Shown piece by piece: positions 15,184 to 22,760 of a stretch of 32,970 nt of DNA. How positions within the stretch are numbered: the first letter of the stretch is position 1; each line of letters begins with the position of its first letter. A model generated the notes under the pieces. It did no database searches. It saw nothing but the letters and a program-made list of their open reading frames with translations, and had not been told where the DNA came from. The translations under genes and the position numbers were made by a program. This DNA is from Alicyclobacillaceae bacterium (lineage in GTDB: Bacteria > Bacillota > Bacilli > Kyrpidiales > Kyrpidiaceae): the NCBI GenBank assembly GCA_029961045.1, contig JASBVN010000026.1:1-32970 (forward strand), read 5' to 3'.

Positions 15184-16221
15184 TTACGGACTTCCCCGCG
15201 ACACCCTTTCGGCGAAGGCGGTTTCGACGACATCCTCGTACCGGACCTTTTGATCCGCCTTGATCGTTCCGGCTTCGACCAGGATATTTTGCAGGATATC
15301 GAATTGTTCCCGGCTGAGCACCGGGTTGGCGGGCCAGGTGTTTTGTTTTTGATACCGTTCGATTGACTTGGCGATCGCTTCTTTCGGCGTCCCTTCAAAA
15401 TATCCCGCCACGACTTCCGCTACTTCTTGGGGGCTGCGGGACTCCATCCACCTCGTCGCTTTATACACCGCGTTGCACCATTTCTGAATCACGTCCGGAT
15501 GGTTCCGGATGAACTCCTCCGTCGCCTCGTACGCGGTTTCGGGAAAGGCGCCCGCCGCCCGGCCCAAGGACGCGACGATGAATCCTTTTCCCGACTGTTC
15601 CAGCATCGTGGCCAGGGGTTCATACACCTGCACGAAATCCCCCCGCCCGCCTTCGTAGGCACCGACCATCGCCTGGGGCGCCACGTTGGTCACCACCTTG
15701 GCCCCGCCGGCTCCCTTCCGGTTCAGGACGTGGGACAGCACCATCTGGGGAGAACTGCCCGGCCGCCAGCTGACGATCGTTTTGCCGTTCAGGTCTTCCC
15801 ACCGGAAAGAGTCCGCCGGCACCCTCCCCACCAAAAACGATCCGTCGGTCCCCGTCAATTGATAGAACACTTTCAGCCTTTTGCCCCCTCCTTGGTTCAA
15901 CACGTAAACCGAGGTCTCGGGCCCCACCAGGGAAATGTCCGCCGTGCCCGCCAATAAGGCCGCGGCTCCCTTGTCGGAACCCTGAGCGGTCACCATATCC
16001 ACTTGAAGACCCTCTTCCCGAAAGAAACCCTTCGCGAGGGCGACATAGTGCGGGGCGTAAAAGATCGACCGGATGACCTCCGAGAACCGGATGGTCCGCA
16101 GGCCCCCTTCCCCTGCGGCCCCGTCGCTCCCGGGGGCGGGAGCTCCCCCGCATCCTGCGGCCACCAAAACCCATATCGCCGCCGCCAGCAGCGGCCAAAG
16201 ACTTCGCCGCGTCCGCTCCAT
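15184..16221 (-). CDS. Substrate-binding lipoprotein of a NitT/TauT-type ABC importer (NMT1/THI5-like)
   Basis: The 345-residue protein starts with a lipoprotein signal: basic MERTRRS, hydrophobic core, lipobox LVAAGC with Cys about residue 23. It is thus anchored outside the membrane. The NMT1/SsuA-like fold is seen in EVIRSIFYAPHYVALAKGFF, REEGLQVDMVTAQGSDKGAA, LAGTADISLVGPETSVY and the hinge region LNGKTIVSWRPGSSPQMVLS. The C-terminus ends in FDILQNILVEAGTIKADQ and YEDVVETAFAERV, typical of binding proteins for sulfonates or pyrimidine precursors. The ATG at 16221 has AAGGAG 9 bases upstream. It heads the transporter operon and lies just behind a terminator-containing leader, so expression is probably controlled by attenuation. 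The ligand is unknown. Confidence 0.9.
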   Translation of the reverse strand: MERTRRSLWPLLAAAIWVLVAAGCGGAPAPGSDGAAGEGGLRTIRFSEVIRSIFYAPHYVALAKGFFREEGLQVDMVTAQGSDKGAAALLAGTADISLVGPETSVYVLNQGGGKRLKVFYQLTGTDGSFLVGRVPADSFRWEDLNGKTIVSWRPGSSPQMVLSHVLNRKGAGGAKVVTNVAPQAMVGAYEGGRGDFVQVYEPLATMLEQSGKGFIVASLGRAAGAFPETAYEATEEFIRNHPDVIQKWCNAVYKATRWMESRSPQEVAEVVAGYFEGTPKEAIAKSIERYQKQNTWPANPVLSREQFDILQNILVEAGTIKADQKVRYEDVVETAFAERVSRGSP

Positions 16222-16287
16222 ACTCGATCTCTCCTTTCGCTCCATCGGTATGCAGCGGACGCCCCATGTGCCCCGCCCTGTGCAAAC

Positions 16288-16312
16288 AAAAAAAGGGCGT
16301 TCTCTTCGCCCC
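16288..16312 (-). terminator. Intrinsic terminator in the leader of the ABC importer operon
   Basis: On the minus strand GGGCG, a 7-base loop and CGCCC (16307-16311 and 16295-16299) are followed by seven T (16294-16288). It lies 67 bases upstream of the lipoprotein start and 159 bases after the ccdC stop. It either ends ccdC transcripts or attenuates the importer operon. Confidence 0.8.
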
Positions 16313-16318
16313 TCGACC

Positions 16319-16418
16319 CCCGGAACATTCCGGGCCGATCTCGCATACTGTAGTAGTACACCCCGCCGTTTCTTCCCGCATTGGGCGCCCCCCGGCCGGG
16401 GGTTTTGCGCCCAATGCG
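16319..16418 (-). promoter_or_regulatory. Structured leader upstream of the ABC importer operon; possible attenuator or riboswitch of unknown class
   Basis: In transcript order, a 12-bp perfect stem (CGCATTGGGCGC with GCGCCCAATGCG, 16418-16407 and 16388-16377) caps a further CCCCCGG/CCGGGGG stem. A 42-base linker follows, then a second perfect hairpin (CCCGGAA/TTCCGGG, 16334-16319), then the terminator. The order of folded domain and terminator before the gene resembles a riboswitch or attenuator. I looked for TPP, T-box and guanidine-I signatures and did not find them. Confidence 0.45.
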
Positions 16419-16451
16419 TTGACATAGATCTCTTCTTTTTCTTTGTTCTCC

Positions 16452-16468
16452 CCTCCGGCATCCGGAGG
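16452..16468 (-). other. Stem-loop just after ccdC
   Basis: CCTCCGG and CCGGAGG form a perfect 7-bp stem with a 3-base loop, 2 bases after the ccdC stop. A purine-rich run follows on the minus strand rather than T residues, so it is not a standard terminator; it may protect the mRNA end. Confidence 0.4.
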
Positions 16469-16470
16469 AC

Positions 16471-17001
16471 TCAGTCTTCCGGAAGAGCCCGTTCCCCCCC
16501 CTCTTTCAACCGGCGGTATCGGTTCCACTGTTCCTCCGTCTTGCGGTATTCGATCACCATCGCCACCCGCCACGGCACGATCATTCCGTACGCCAAGAGG
16601 AAAAACACCGCACCCGTCTGGGGAAGTGTGATATAGTGTTCTACGTAACTGTGCAGGAGCAACCTCACCGCCAACAGACCGAGAAGGATCAACACAAACG
16701 CCTTGGACCGCTTGAGATAAATCTGCCCCTCGATGATTTGGAATTTCGAAGTGCGAATCAGCGGATAGGACAGGAACAGGGCACCGGCGGCAAAGGCACC
16801 GATCCCCCAGGAAACCGGGATGTGGGTTTGGGGAAAAAGGAACATGAGAAACCCCGTCGTCATGCCCAGGGGCGGCAGGACGATCTTTTTGATCGACGTC
16901 GGACGGTTGGCCGCCCGCAGGCGGATGGCGATCACCATCAACGCCATGAGAACGGCTCCCAGCGTCGCTGTTGTTTGGATGTTGAGGGCGGCGTGACCCA
17001 T
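16471..17001 (-). CDS. ccdC: CcdC-like membrane protein (DUF1453 family)
   Basis: The 176-residue protein has an extracellular-type N-terminus and about five membrane segments: TATLGAVLMALMVIAIRLRA, KKIVLPPLGMTTGFLMFLFP, WGIGAFAAGALFLSYPLI, a helix around KAFVLILLGLLAVRLLLHSY and LPQTGAVFFLLAYGMIVPWR. The conserved RTSKFQIIEGQIYLKRSKAF motif between helices marks the CcdC family, which lies near cytochrome c biogenesis genes in Bacillus, though its own role is unclear. I start it at the ATG at 17001, which has GGGAGGG 8 bases upstream, rather than at 17049. It is divergent from the DUF1292 gene; a TATACT hexamer at 17032-17037 on the minus strand could be its -10 site. Confidence 0.82.
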   Translation of the reverse strand: MGHAALNIQTTATLGAVLMALMVIAIRLRAANRPTSIKKIVLPPLGMTTGFLMFLFPQTHIPVSWGIGAFAAGALFLSYPLIRTSKFQIIEGQIYLKRSKAFVLILLGLLAVRLLLHSYVEHYITLPQTGAVFFLLAYGMIVPWRVAMVIEYRKTEEQWNRYRRLKEGGERALPED

Positions 17002-17075
17002 GGTAGCAACCCTCCCGCTCAAGCTGAGACCAGTATACCATATCGACACAGCCGACAGGGGGAGTGACGACGAAC

Positions 17076-17351
17076 ATGGATCGGGATTTCGAAATCGAAC
17101 AAACCGTCCTGATCACCGATGAAGAGGGGCGACAGCACACCTTCCGCCTTTCGGACATCCTCGAAGTGCGGGGCCGCACCTACGCCGTGCTCCTGCCCGC
17201 CACCGAGGACCTCGACAGCGAAGGGGTGATTTTCCGTCTGGAAGAAAACGAGGAGGGGATCGTCGCCTTCGTCCCGGTACAGGACGACGTGGAGTGGCAG
17301 GAAGTAGAAAGCGCCTATCACCGCCGGCTGTTCGAAGAGGATGAAGAGTGA
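17076..17351 (+). CDS. DUF1292 (YrzB-like) small acidic protein
   Basis: The 91-residue acidic, soluble protein matches DUF1292: FEIEQTVLITDEEGRQHTFR, LSDILEVRGRTYAVLLPATE, EGVIFRLEENEEGIVAFVPV and QEVESAYHRRLFEEDEE. The start is the ATG at 17076, 11 bases after GGGGGAG; the GTG at 17064 overlaps the ribosome site. In Bacillus, yrzB sits with yrzL and yrrK; here it stands alone. Its last 34 bases overlap the end of yqgQ on the other strand, so the acidic tail is antisense to the Ser-rich tail of YqgQ. The function is unknown. Confidence 0.85.
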   Translation: MDRDFEIEQTVLITDEEGRQHTFRLSDILEVRGRTYAVLLPATEDLDSEGVIFRLEENEEGIVAFVPVQDDVEWQEVESAYHRRLFEEDEE

Positions 17352-17539
17352 TCCCCCGCCCCGGCCTCCTTTCGCAGCACCGCTTTGGCCCGCGCGTATT
17401 CCTCCGGACCGATCAGTCCCTCGCTGTACAGATCGTCCAACTCCAATTCCATCATCACCAGATCGTCCCGGCGGGACCCGACGTACACCACGATCCCGAA
17501 CCGCCTCAACAGCGCTTTCACGTCCAAGACGGTGCGCAA
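17318..17539 (-). CDS. yqgQ: YqgQ family small protein
   Basis: The 73-residue protein is recognised by LDVKALLRRFGIVVYVGSRR, DDLVMMELELDDLYSEGLIG and PEEYARAKAVLRKE, which match the compact YqgQ helical domain. It starts at a TTG at 17539 with GGGAGGG 8 bases upstream, inside the last 22 bases of the pseudouridine synthase gene. It is therefore translated from the same transcript. The family core ends near LRKE (about residue 58); the extra tail AGAGDHSSSSSNSRR is low-complexity and is read from the strand opposite the DUF1292 acidic tail. The function of YqgQ is unknown. Confidence 0.82.
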   Translation of the reverse strand: MRTVLDVKALLRRFGIVVYVGSRRDDLVMMELELDDLYSEGLIGPEEYARAKAVLRKEAGAGDHSSSSSNSRR

Positions 17540-18582
17540 CGGCCGCTCCCTCCCCCGGACAACCGCTCCCAGAGTTCCGCCATGTCGGAGAACCAGGGCG
17601 CCTCCACTTCCACCGCCTCCCCGCTCCGGGGATGGCGGAAGTGCAACCGGACCGCGTGAAGGGCCTGCCGGCCGATCCATTCCGAAGGCCGGCCGTAGAG
17701 GGCGTCCCCCACCAGGGGATGGCCGATGGCGGCCAAATGTACCCGAATTTGGTGGGTTCGCCCGGTTTCCAGCACCACCCGCACCAGAGTGGCCTCCGGC
17801 GCCCAGGCTTCTACTTCGAAACGGGTCCGCGCCGGTTTCCCGGCGGGATCGATCCGCCTCCGGCCGGGATGCTGTGGGTCCCGGCCGACGGGCAAATCCA
17901 GAATCCCCCGGTCCGCCGGGAGACGCCCCTCCACGATCGCCAGGTATTCGCGCCGGACCAGGCGGCCGCCCCGGTTTTCTTCCCATTCTTCCGAGCGCGG
18001 GGCCTCCCGCTGCCGCGCGTCGCCGTCCGCCCGCAGGTCGCCGGACAGCCGCTGGTGGGCAAACCGGTTCTTGGCGATCAACACCAACCCGCTGGTATCC
18101 CGGTCCAGGCGGTGGAGCGGGCGAAATGGCCGGTTCAATCCCCGGCTCCGCCACGCGTAGATCACCCCGTTGGCCAGGGTGCCCCGGTACTGCCCCCTGG
18201 TCGGATGGACGAGCATTCCGGGAGGCTTGTTGACCACGAGCACGTCCCCGTCTTCATACACGGTTTCAAAGGGAACCGGCTCCGGGATGACGTCCGGCGA
18301 GGGGAACTCCTCCCACCGCAACTCGATGACGTCGCCGCACGCCGCCCGTTCCGTCCCATAAGCCGGTTCCCCGTTCCGGTAAATGCCTCCGGAAGCCGCC
18401 GCTTGCCGGAGCAATCCCCTGGAGACGCCCAGGCGCGTCCGAAGCACGTCCCGGAGAAATTTTCCGGCATCCCGTTCGTCCACCACCCAACACAACCGCT
18501 CCCAAGACCGGAGATTCGCGTCCAATCGCCATCCCCCCGACGGATCCGGCATGGCGGCCGTTCGCCCCGCGGACCGTTCCAC
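17518..18582 (-). CDS. RluA-family pseudouridine synthase
   Basis: The enzyme isomerises uridine to pseudouridine in rRNA or tRNA. It has an N-terminal S4-like region (about 38-95: DAGKFLRDVLRTRLGVSRGL), the synthase core from VYEDGDVLVVNKPPGMLVHP, the catalytic Asp (about 160) in HRLDRDTSGLVLIAKN, and the later GRTHQIRVHLAAIGHPLVGD motif. A hydrophilic insertion of about 25 residues (about 182-206) separates NRFAHQRLS from REYLAIVEG and is longer than usual. The GTG at 18582 has no clear ribosome site, so the true start may be a TTG further in, near 18525. It is the first gene of a unit with yqgQ and is divergent from the DUF1540 gene. The exact target base is unknown. Confidence 0.88.
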   Translation of the reverse strand: MERSAGRTAAMPDPSGGWRLDANLRSWERLCWVVDERDAGKFLRDVLRTRLGVSRGLLRQAAASGGIYRNGEPAYGTERAACGDVIELRWEEFPSPDVIPEPVPFETVYEDGDVLVVNKPPGMLVHPTRGQYRGTLANGVIYAWRSRGLNRPFRPLHRLDRDTSGLVLIAKNRFAHQRLSGDLRADGDARQREAPRSEEWEENRGGRLVRREYLAIVEGRLPADRGILDLPVGRDPQHPGRRRIDPAGKPARTRFEVEAWAPEATLVRVVLETGRTHQIRVHLAAIGHPLVGDALYGRPSEWIGRQALHAVRLHFRHPRSGEAVEVEAPWFSDMAELWERLSGGGSGRCAPSWT

Positions 18583-18643
18583 GATTTGAGGTGCATATCC
18601 GGAATCAGGCCGGAGACGCTACAGACCGAAGGGGGGACTGCCG

Positions 18644-18829
18644 ATGCCCGGTGTCCGGTGTCTGGTCGAAGAATGCATGTACAACGATCACCGGGGCCAT
18701 TGTACAGCGGATGAAATCGTCATCGCCACCAACGGCAACGCCATCGCCGGTACCATCAAAGGCACCATGTGTTCCACCTTCGATTTCGACCACCACACCA
18801 ACCGGTACGGCGACAACGTCAGCGACTGA
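18644..18829 (+). CDS. DUF1540 small four-cysteine protein
   Basis: The 61-residue protein has the DUF1540 pattern: Cys6, Cys11 (VRCLVEECMYN), Cys20 (GHCTADEIVI) and Cys43 (GTMCSTFDF). The four Cys residues could bind one metal ion such as zinc. It has no membrane segment. The ATG follows GGGGGG at a good distance and the gene ends at a strong terminator. DUF1540 genes are common in sporulating Firmicutes and are often present in several copies; the function is unknown. Confidence 0.88.
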   Translation: MPGVRCLVEECMYNDHRGHCTADEIVIATNGNAIAGTIKGTMCSTFDFDHHTNRYGDNVSD

Positions 18830-18853
18830 AAAAGGGGCGAGCCGCCCCTTTTT
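18829..18853. terminator. Bidirectional terminator between the DUF1540 gene and argD
   Basis: AAAAAGGGGCG (18829-18839) and CGCCCCTTTTT (18843-18853) form a perfect 11-bp stem with loop AGC. It has T-runs on both strands, so it can end both the DUF1540 transcript and the convergent arg operon. It overlaps the DUF1540 stop codon. Confidence 0.88.
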
Positions 18854-18920
18854 CCGCCTTCCGGCCGCTCCCGGGATTCGCGCCTCCGGGCGAACACCGA
18901 AGCCCCCACCCCGGCCCCGA

Positions 18921-20123
18921 TCAGGCGGGATAGGCGCGCCCCAAGGCCGCGGCGAGCCGGCTCACGCCGGTGTCCACCTCTTCTTCCGAAACGATCAGCG
19001 GCGGCAACAGGCGGATGGTGTTTCCTCCGGCCACGGTGACCAGGAGCCCCTCGTGTAGGCAGGCTTCCGCCACCGGCGCCGCCGGTCCGTCCAGTACGAC
19101 TCCCAGCATCAGCCCCAAGCCGCGGATCTCCCGCACCCGGGGATGGTCTCCGAGGGCCCGTTCCAGCCGCCGCCTCAAATAAGCCCCCCGCTCGGCCGCC
19201 CGTTCCCACAGCCGCTCCCTCTCCAACACCGAAACGGTGGCCAAAGCCGCCCGCATGGCGAGGGGATTCCCTCCGAAGGTCGAGCCGTGGGTCCCCGGCC
19301 CAAAGGCCTCCGCCACCTTCCGTTTGGCCAGCATGGCCCCGACGGGCACCCCGTTGGCCAATCCCTTGGCCAGGGTCATCATATCCGGTTCGATGCCGTA
19401 CTGCTCATAGGCGAACAGGGTACCGGTCCTGCCCATGCCGGTCTGCACTTCGTCCACAATCAACAGGATGCCCCGCTCGTCGCAGACGCGGCGCACCTGT
19501 TGGACGTACGCGGGAGATAGGGGTATCACCCCGGCTTCCCCCTGAACCAGTTCCAGCATCACGGCACAAACCCCGCCGTCGAGCGCCTCTTCCAACAGGC
19601 GGATATCGCCGGCGGCCACGTGCCGGATCCCCGGCACCAGCGGTCCGAACCCCTCTTGATACTTCTTTTGTCCCGTCGCGGTCAGAGCTCCCAGCGTCCG
19701 GCCGTGGAACGAATGCTCCAGGGCGACGATCTCCCTCCGTTCCTCCCGCCCCGACGCGTAAGCCCAGCGACGCGCCAATTTGATCGCCGCTTCGTTGGCC
19801 TCGGCCCCGCTGTTGCAAAAAAACACCTGATCCAGCGCCGAATGATCCGCCAACCATCGGGCCAGCTCCACCTGCTGAGGAATGTGGAACAAATTCGAGC
19901 AATGAATCAGCGTCCTCGCCTGTTCGGCAATCGCCTCGGCTACCTCCGGGTGGCTGTGGCCCAGGATGGTGACGGCGATCCCGGCCGCAAAATCGAGGTA
20001 AGCCCGCCCGTCCGCGTCCCACAGCCAACTGCCCTGCCCCCGGACCATGGCCACCGGCCATCGGCCGTAGGTCGACATCACCGCCGCCGACTGCGACACG
20101 ATTGCTTCGTTGGTCCACGCCAC
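18921..20123 (-). CDS. argD: Acetylornithine aminotransferase
   Basis: The 400-residue PLP enzyme converts N-acetylglutamate semialdehyde to N-acetylornithine in arginine synthesis. Visible class-III aminotransferase motifs are FAAGIAVTILGHSHPEVAEA, FFCNSGAEANEAAIKLAR, the segment HSFHGRTLGALTATGQKKY, Asp (about 224) in LIVDEVQTGMGRTG, the Schiff-base Lys (about 253) in MTLAKGLANGVPVGAM and GSTFGGNPLA. The start is GTG at 20123, with GGGAGG 8 bases upstream. It is the last gene of the arg operon, 34 bases after the unknown membrane protein, and ends before a bidirectional terminator. All key residues are present. Confidence 0.95.
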   Translation of the reverse strand: MAWTNEAIVSQSAAVMSTYGRWPVAMVRGQGSWLWDADGRAYLDFAAGIAVTILGHSHPEVAEAIAEQARTLIHCSNLFHIPQQVELARWLADHSALDQVFFCNSGAEANEAAIKLARRWAYASGREERREIVALEHSFHGRTLGALTATGQKKYQEGFGPLVPGIRHVAAGDIRLLEEALDGGVCAVMLELVQGEAGVIPLSPAYVQQVRRVCDERGILLIVDEVQTGMGRTGTLFAYEQYGIEPDMMTLAKGLANGVPVGAMLAKRKVAEAFGPGTHGSTFGGNPLAMRAALATVSVLERERLWERAAERGAYLRRRLERALGDHPRVREIRGLGLMLGVVLDGPAAPVAEACLHEGLLVTVAGGNTIRLLPPLIVSEEEVDTGVSRLAAALGRAYPA

Positions 20124-20157
20124 CGTCCGTCCCTCCCGATTTTCTCCGCCGTCACGC

Positions 20158-20532
20158 CTACACATCCGCTCCACGTTCTTCCTTGAGTTTCCGGGAGTAC
20201 CACAGGAAAACCGGGAGAGGGATCACGATCCATCCCAAACTCTTGATGAGCCCGTTGATCCCGCGACGGCGGGTCTGTTGAGTCTGTTCCTCCACCATGC
20301 GCTCGTAGTCGGCCCGAATCGTCGCTTCATCCGCCGGCTCGGGGGCCGGCTTGCCCTCTGCCCGCAATTTGGCCGGCTCCTGAAGGCGCATCTCGCGATA
20401 GGAGGCATAATCTTGATAGTACCCCTGCGGCACCACGATGTCGCTGAGGTTCATAAACGCGCCGACACACCCGCCGATGGACATCATCAGCGTGGCAAAC
20501 AGGACAAGATACAAATAAATTTTCCGGATCAT
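20158..20532 (-). CDS. Unknown two-helix membrane protein inside the arginine operon
   Basis: The 124-residue protein has an N-terminal membrane helix (IYLYLVLFATLMMSIGGCVG, about residues 5-28) with a Cys near 22. A charged region of about 65 residues follows, with a predicted coiled helix ADYERMVEEQTQQTRRRG, and then a second helix (LIKSLGWIVIPLPVFLWYSR, about 95-115). It resembles DUF5671-like small membrane proteins, but I cannot assign it with confidence. Its ATG overlaps the argB stop (ATGA) and argD follows in 34 bases, so it is a true operon member. No arginine enzyme or transporter motif is visible; a regulatory or membrane-linked role is speculation. Confidence 0.75.
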   Translation of the reverse strand: MIRKIYLYLVLFATLMMSIGGCVGAFMNLSDIVVPQGYYQDYASYREMRLQEPAKLRAEGKPAPEPADEATIRADYERMVEEQTQQTRRRGINGLIKSLGWIVIPLPVFLWYSRKLKEERGADV

Positions 20533-21398
20533 GAGGCACCTCCGTTTTCCGGGAGCACCATCGTGCCGATACCCCGGTCGGTGAAGACTTCCAGCAACAG
20601 GGCGTGCGGGTCTTCACCGTTGATGATATGGACGTGCTTGGCACCGGCGGCCAGGGCGGCCAAACAAGCCTGCACTTTCGGAATCATGCCCCCGCGGATT
20701 TCTCCGGAAGCCACCAGCCGGCGAATCTCCTCCGACGTGATCCGGGAAATCACCTCCGGCCCGGAGGGGCCTTCGCGCAGAATGCCCGGCACATCGGTGA
20801 TCAAAAATAGTTTTTCCGCCTTGAGGGCGCCGGCCACCGCTCCCGCCGCTTCGTCGGCGTTGACGTTGTAGCGCCGGCCTTCCTCGTCGACCCCGATGGG
20901 CGCAATGACGGGAATCAGGCGCTTGTCCAACAGGGTCTCCAGCAACTCCGTGTTGACGTCCACGACTTCCCCGACAAAGCCGATGTCGCCCGCCGGATGG
21001 TGTTTTTTTACCACGCGCAGGAGGCCGCCGTCCACTCCGGACAGGCCCACCGCCCCTCCGTCCCGGCGGTTGAACGCCGCCACCAATCGCGGGTTGACCT
21101 TCCCGGCGAGCACCATCTCCACCACGTCCATCGCCGCCTCGTCCGTCACCCGCAGCCCATCGACAAAGCGGGCCGGGAGGCCGAGTTTTTCCAGCATCGC
21201 GGTGATTTCCTTGCCGCCGCCGTGGACGACCACCGGCCGGATGCCCACTTGTTTGAGCCAGATAATGTCGAGGATGACGTCGGTCAAGCGGCCGCCCATC
21301 GCGCTGCCGCCGTACTTGATGACAAAGATTTTCCCGGCAAACCGCTGGATGTAGGGCAATGCCTCCACCAGCACCGCCGCTTTGGCCTCTTCCGTCAT
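20529..21398 (-). CDS. argB: Acetylglutamate kinase
   Basis: The 289-residue cytosolic kinase phosphorylates N-acetylglutamate, the second step of arginine synthesis. The amino-acid kinase fold shows IKYGGSAMGG near the N-terminus, VVVHGGGKEITAMLEKLG, FVDGLRVTDEAAMDVVEM, NADEAAGAVAGALKAEKLFL and DVPGILRE. The start is the ATG at 21398, with GAAGGAG 7-9 bases upstream. It follows argJ by 67 bases and overlaps the next gene by 4. In many bacteria this is the arginine-inhibited step; whether this enzyme has the N-terminal helix needed for arginine feedback is hard to judge, though residues 1-20 (EEAKAAVLVEALPYIQRFAG) form a suitable helix. Confidence 0.96.
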   Translation of the reverse strand: MTEEAKAAVLVEALPYIQRFAGKIFVIKYGGSAMGGRLTDVILDIIWLKQVGIRPVVVHGGGKEITAMLEKLGLPARFVDGLRVTDEAAMDVVEMVLAGKVNPRLVAAFNRRDGGAVGLSGVDGGLLRVVKKHHPAGDIGFVGEVVDVNTELLETLLDKRLIPVIAPIGVDEEGRRYNVNADEAAGAVAGALKAEKLFLITDVPGILREGPSGPEVISRITSEEIRRLVASGEIRGGMIPKVQACLAALAAGAKHVHIINGEDPHALLLEVFTDRGIGTMVLPENGGAS

Positions 21399-21465
21399 GA
21401 TTTCGACTCCTTCACTCTCCGTCGCATCCCGCCGCCCGGAGCAAGCGGCCTCGCCGCCCCCCGGG

Positions 21466-22713
21466 TCACGTCCGGTAATGGGCGTTGATCTCAATGTATT
21501 TTTCCGTCAAATCGCATCCCCACGCCACGGCGGATCCGGGGCCGTTTCCCAGAATCACCCGCAACACCACCGGATCGCCCCGGAGCACCCCGCGGGCCGC
21601 CTCCTCGTCAAAATCGATCGCCCGGCCCCCCCGGCACACGCAGATGTCGCCGATATAGACATCCGCCCCCTCCGGTTCGAACTCGGCCCCCGAGTACCCC
21701 ACGGCGCACAGGATGCGGCCCCAGTTGGGGTCCGCCCCGTAGACCGCCGTTTTGACCAAGCTCGAACCGGCGACCGCCTTGGCCGCCCGGCGCGCGTCCT
21801 CTTCACTCCGCGCTCCTTCCACCCGAACCTCGACGAGCCGGGTCGCTCCCTCCCCGTCCCGGGCGACGGCTTTGGCCAATTCTGTGGCCACGGTGGTCAA
21901 GGTTTCTACAAACGCCGGCCAATCGGGGTGCTCCGGGGTCAAGATCCGGTTTTCCGCCAATCCGTTGGCGAGACACAACACCATGTCGTTGGTGCTGGTA
22001 TCCCCGTCTACGCTGATGCAGTGGAAACTCCGGTCCACGGCGAGGCGCAAGGCCGCATCCAGCGCCGCCGGATCGACGGCGGCATCGGTGGTCAAAAAGG
22101 CGAGCATCGTCGCCATATTCGGATGGATCATCCCGGAGCCCTTCGCTGCGCCCCCGACGGTCGCCGGCCGCCCGTCGACCCGAAATTCCGCCACCGCTTC
22201 CTTCGGGCGGGTGTCGGTGGTCATGATCGCTTCGGCAAACGCCCGCCCTCCGTCGTCCCGGATGCGCTTGGCGGCCGCTTCGATCCCCACCCGCACCCGG
22301 TCCATCGGCAGGGGGACGCCGATCACGCCGGTGGAAGCCACGCCCACGTCCTGGGGCTCCAGCCCGAAGAGGTCGGCCGCCGCCCGCTGCATTTCGGCGG
22401 CATCGGCCGCCCCCCGCTCCCCGGTACAGGCGTTGGCGTTGCCGCTGTTGGCCACGACCGCCTGGAGACGCCGGTTTTGCCGCACGAGGCGTTCCGTCAA
22501 TTCGACGCAAGCGGCCCGCACGCGATTGGCGGTAAAGACTCCGGCTGCGGCGGCCGGAACCTCCGAATACAGAATCCCGACGTCCGGCCGATCCGCCTTT
22601 CCGTCGCGAATCCCGGCGGCCGCCGAACCCGCCCAGAATCCCCGGGGAGCCGTCACCCCCAAAGCACTCCGCCGGTTCACTTCCTGCGAATCATCGTCCC
22701 GTTCGATCAGCAC
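21466..22713 (-). CDS. argJ: Glutamate N-acetyltransferase / amino-acid acetyltransferase
   Basis: ArgJ moves the acetyl group from N-acetylornithine to glutamate (the cyclic pathway) and in many thermophiles also uses acetyl-CoA. The 415-residue precursor cuts itself before the catalytic Thr (about 202) in GSGMIHPNMATMLAFLTTD. Also visible are FTANRVRAACVELT, VVANSGNANACTGERG, STGVIGVPLPMDRV, DGDTSTNDMVLCLAN and the end DLTEKYIEINAHYRT. The start is GTG at 22713 with GGAAGG upstream; an open extension overlaps argC and is not coding. No argA or argE is seen nearby, which fits use of the cyclic ArgJ route. It follows argC by 47 bases. Confidence 0.96.
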   Translation of the reverse strand: MLIERDDDSQEVNRRSALGVTAPRGFWAGSAAAGIRDGKADRPDVGILYSEVPAAAAGVFTANRVRAACVELTERLVRQNRRLQAVVANSGNANACTGERGAADAAEMQRAAADLFGLEPQDVGVASTGVIGVPLPMDRVRVGIEAAAKRIRDDGGRAFAEAIMTTDTRPKEAVAEFRVDGRPATVGGAAKGSGMIHPNMATMLAFLTTDAAVDPAALDAALRLAVDRSFHCISVDGDTSTNDMVLCLANGLAENRILTPEHPDWPAFVETLTTVATELAKAVARDGEGATRLVEVRVEGARSEEDARRAAKAVAGSSLVKTAVYGADPNWGRILCAVGYSGAEFEPEGADVYIGDICVCRGGRAIDFDEEAARGVLRGDPVVLRVILGNGPGSAVAWGCDLTEKYIEINAHYRT

Positions 22714-22760
22714 GGTCCATCCCTTCCTTCCGCCGCGCGCTCCTTCGCGCGGCCGGTTGC

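Noticed and set aside
16419-16424. TTGACA on the plus strand as a promoter
   Set aside because: No acceptable -10 lies 16-18 bases on and no plus-strand gene follows for over 600 bases.
16222-16440. TPP riboswitch before the THI5-like importer
   Set aside because: The conserved CTGAGA and GGATAAT-type segments of the TPP aptamer are absent.
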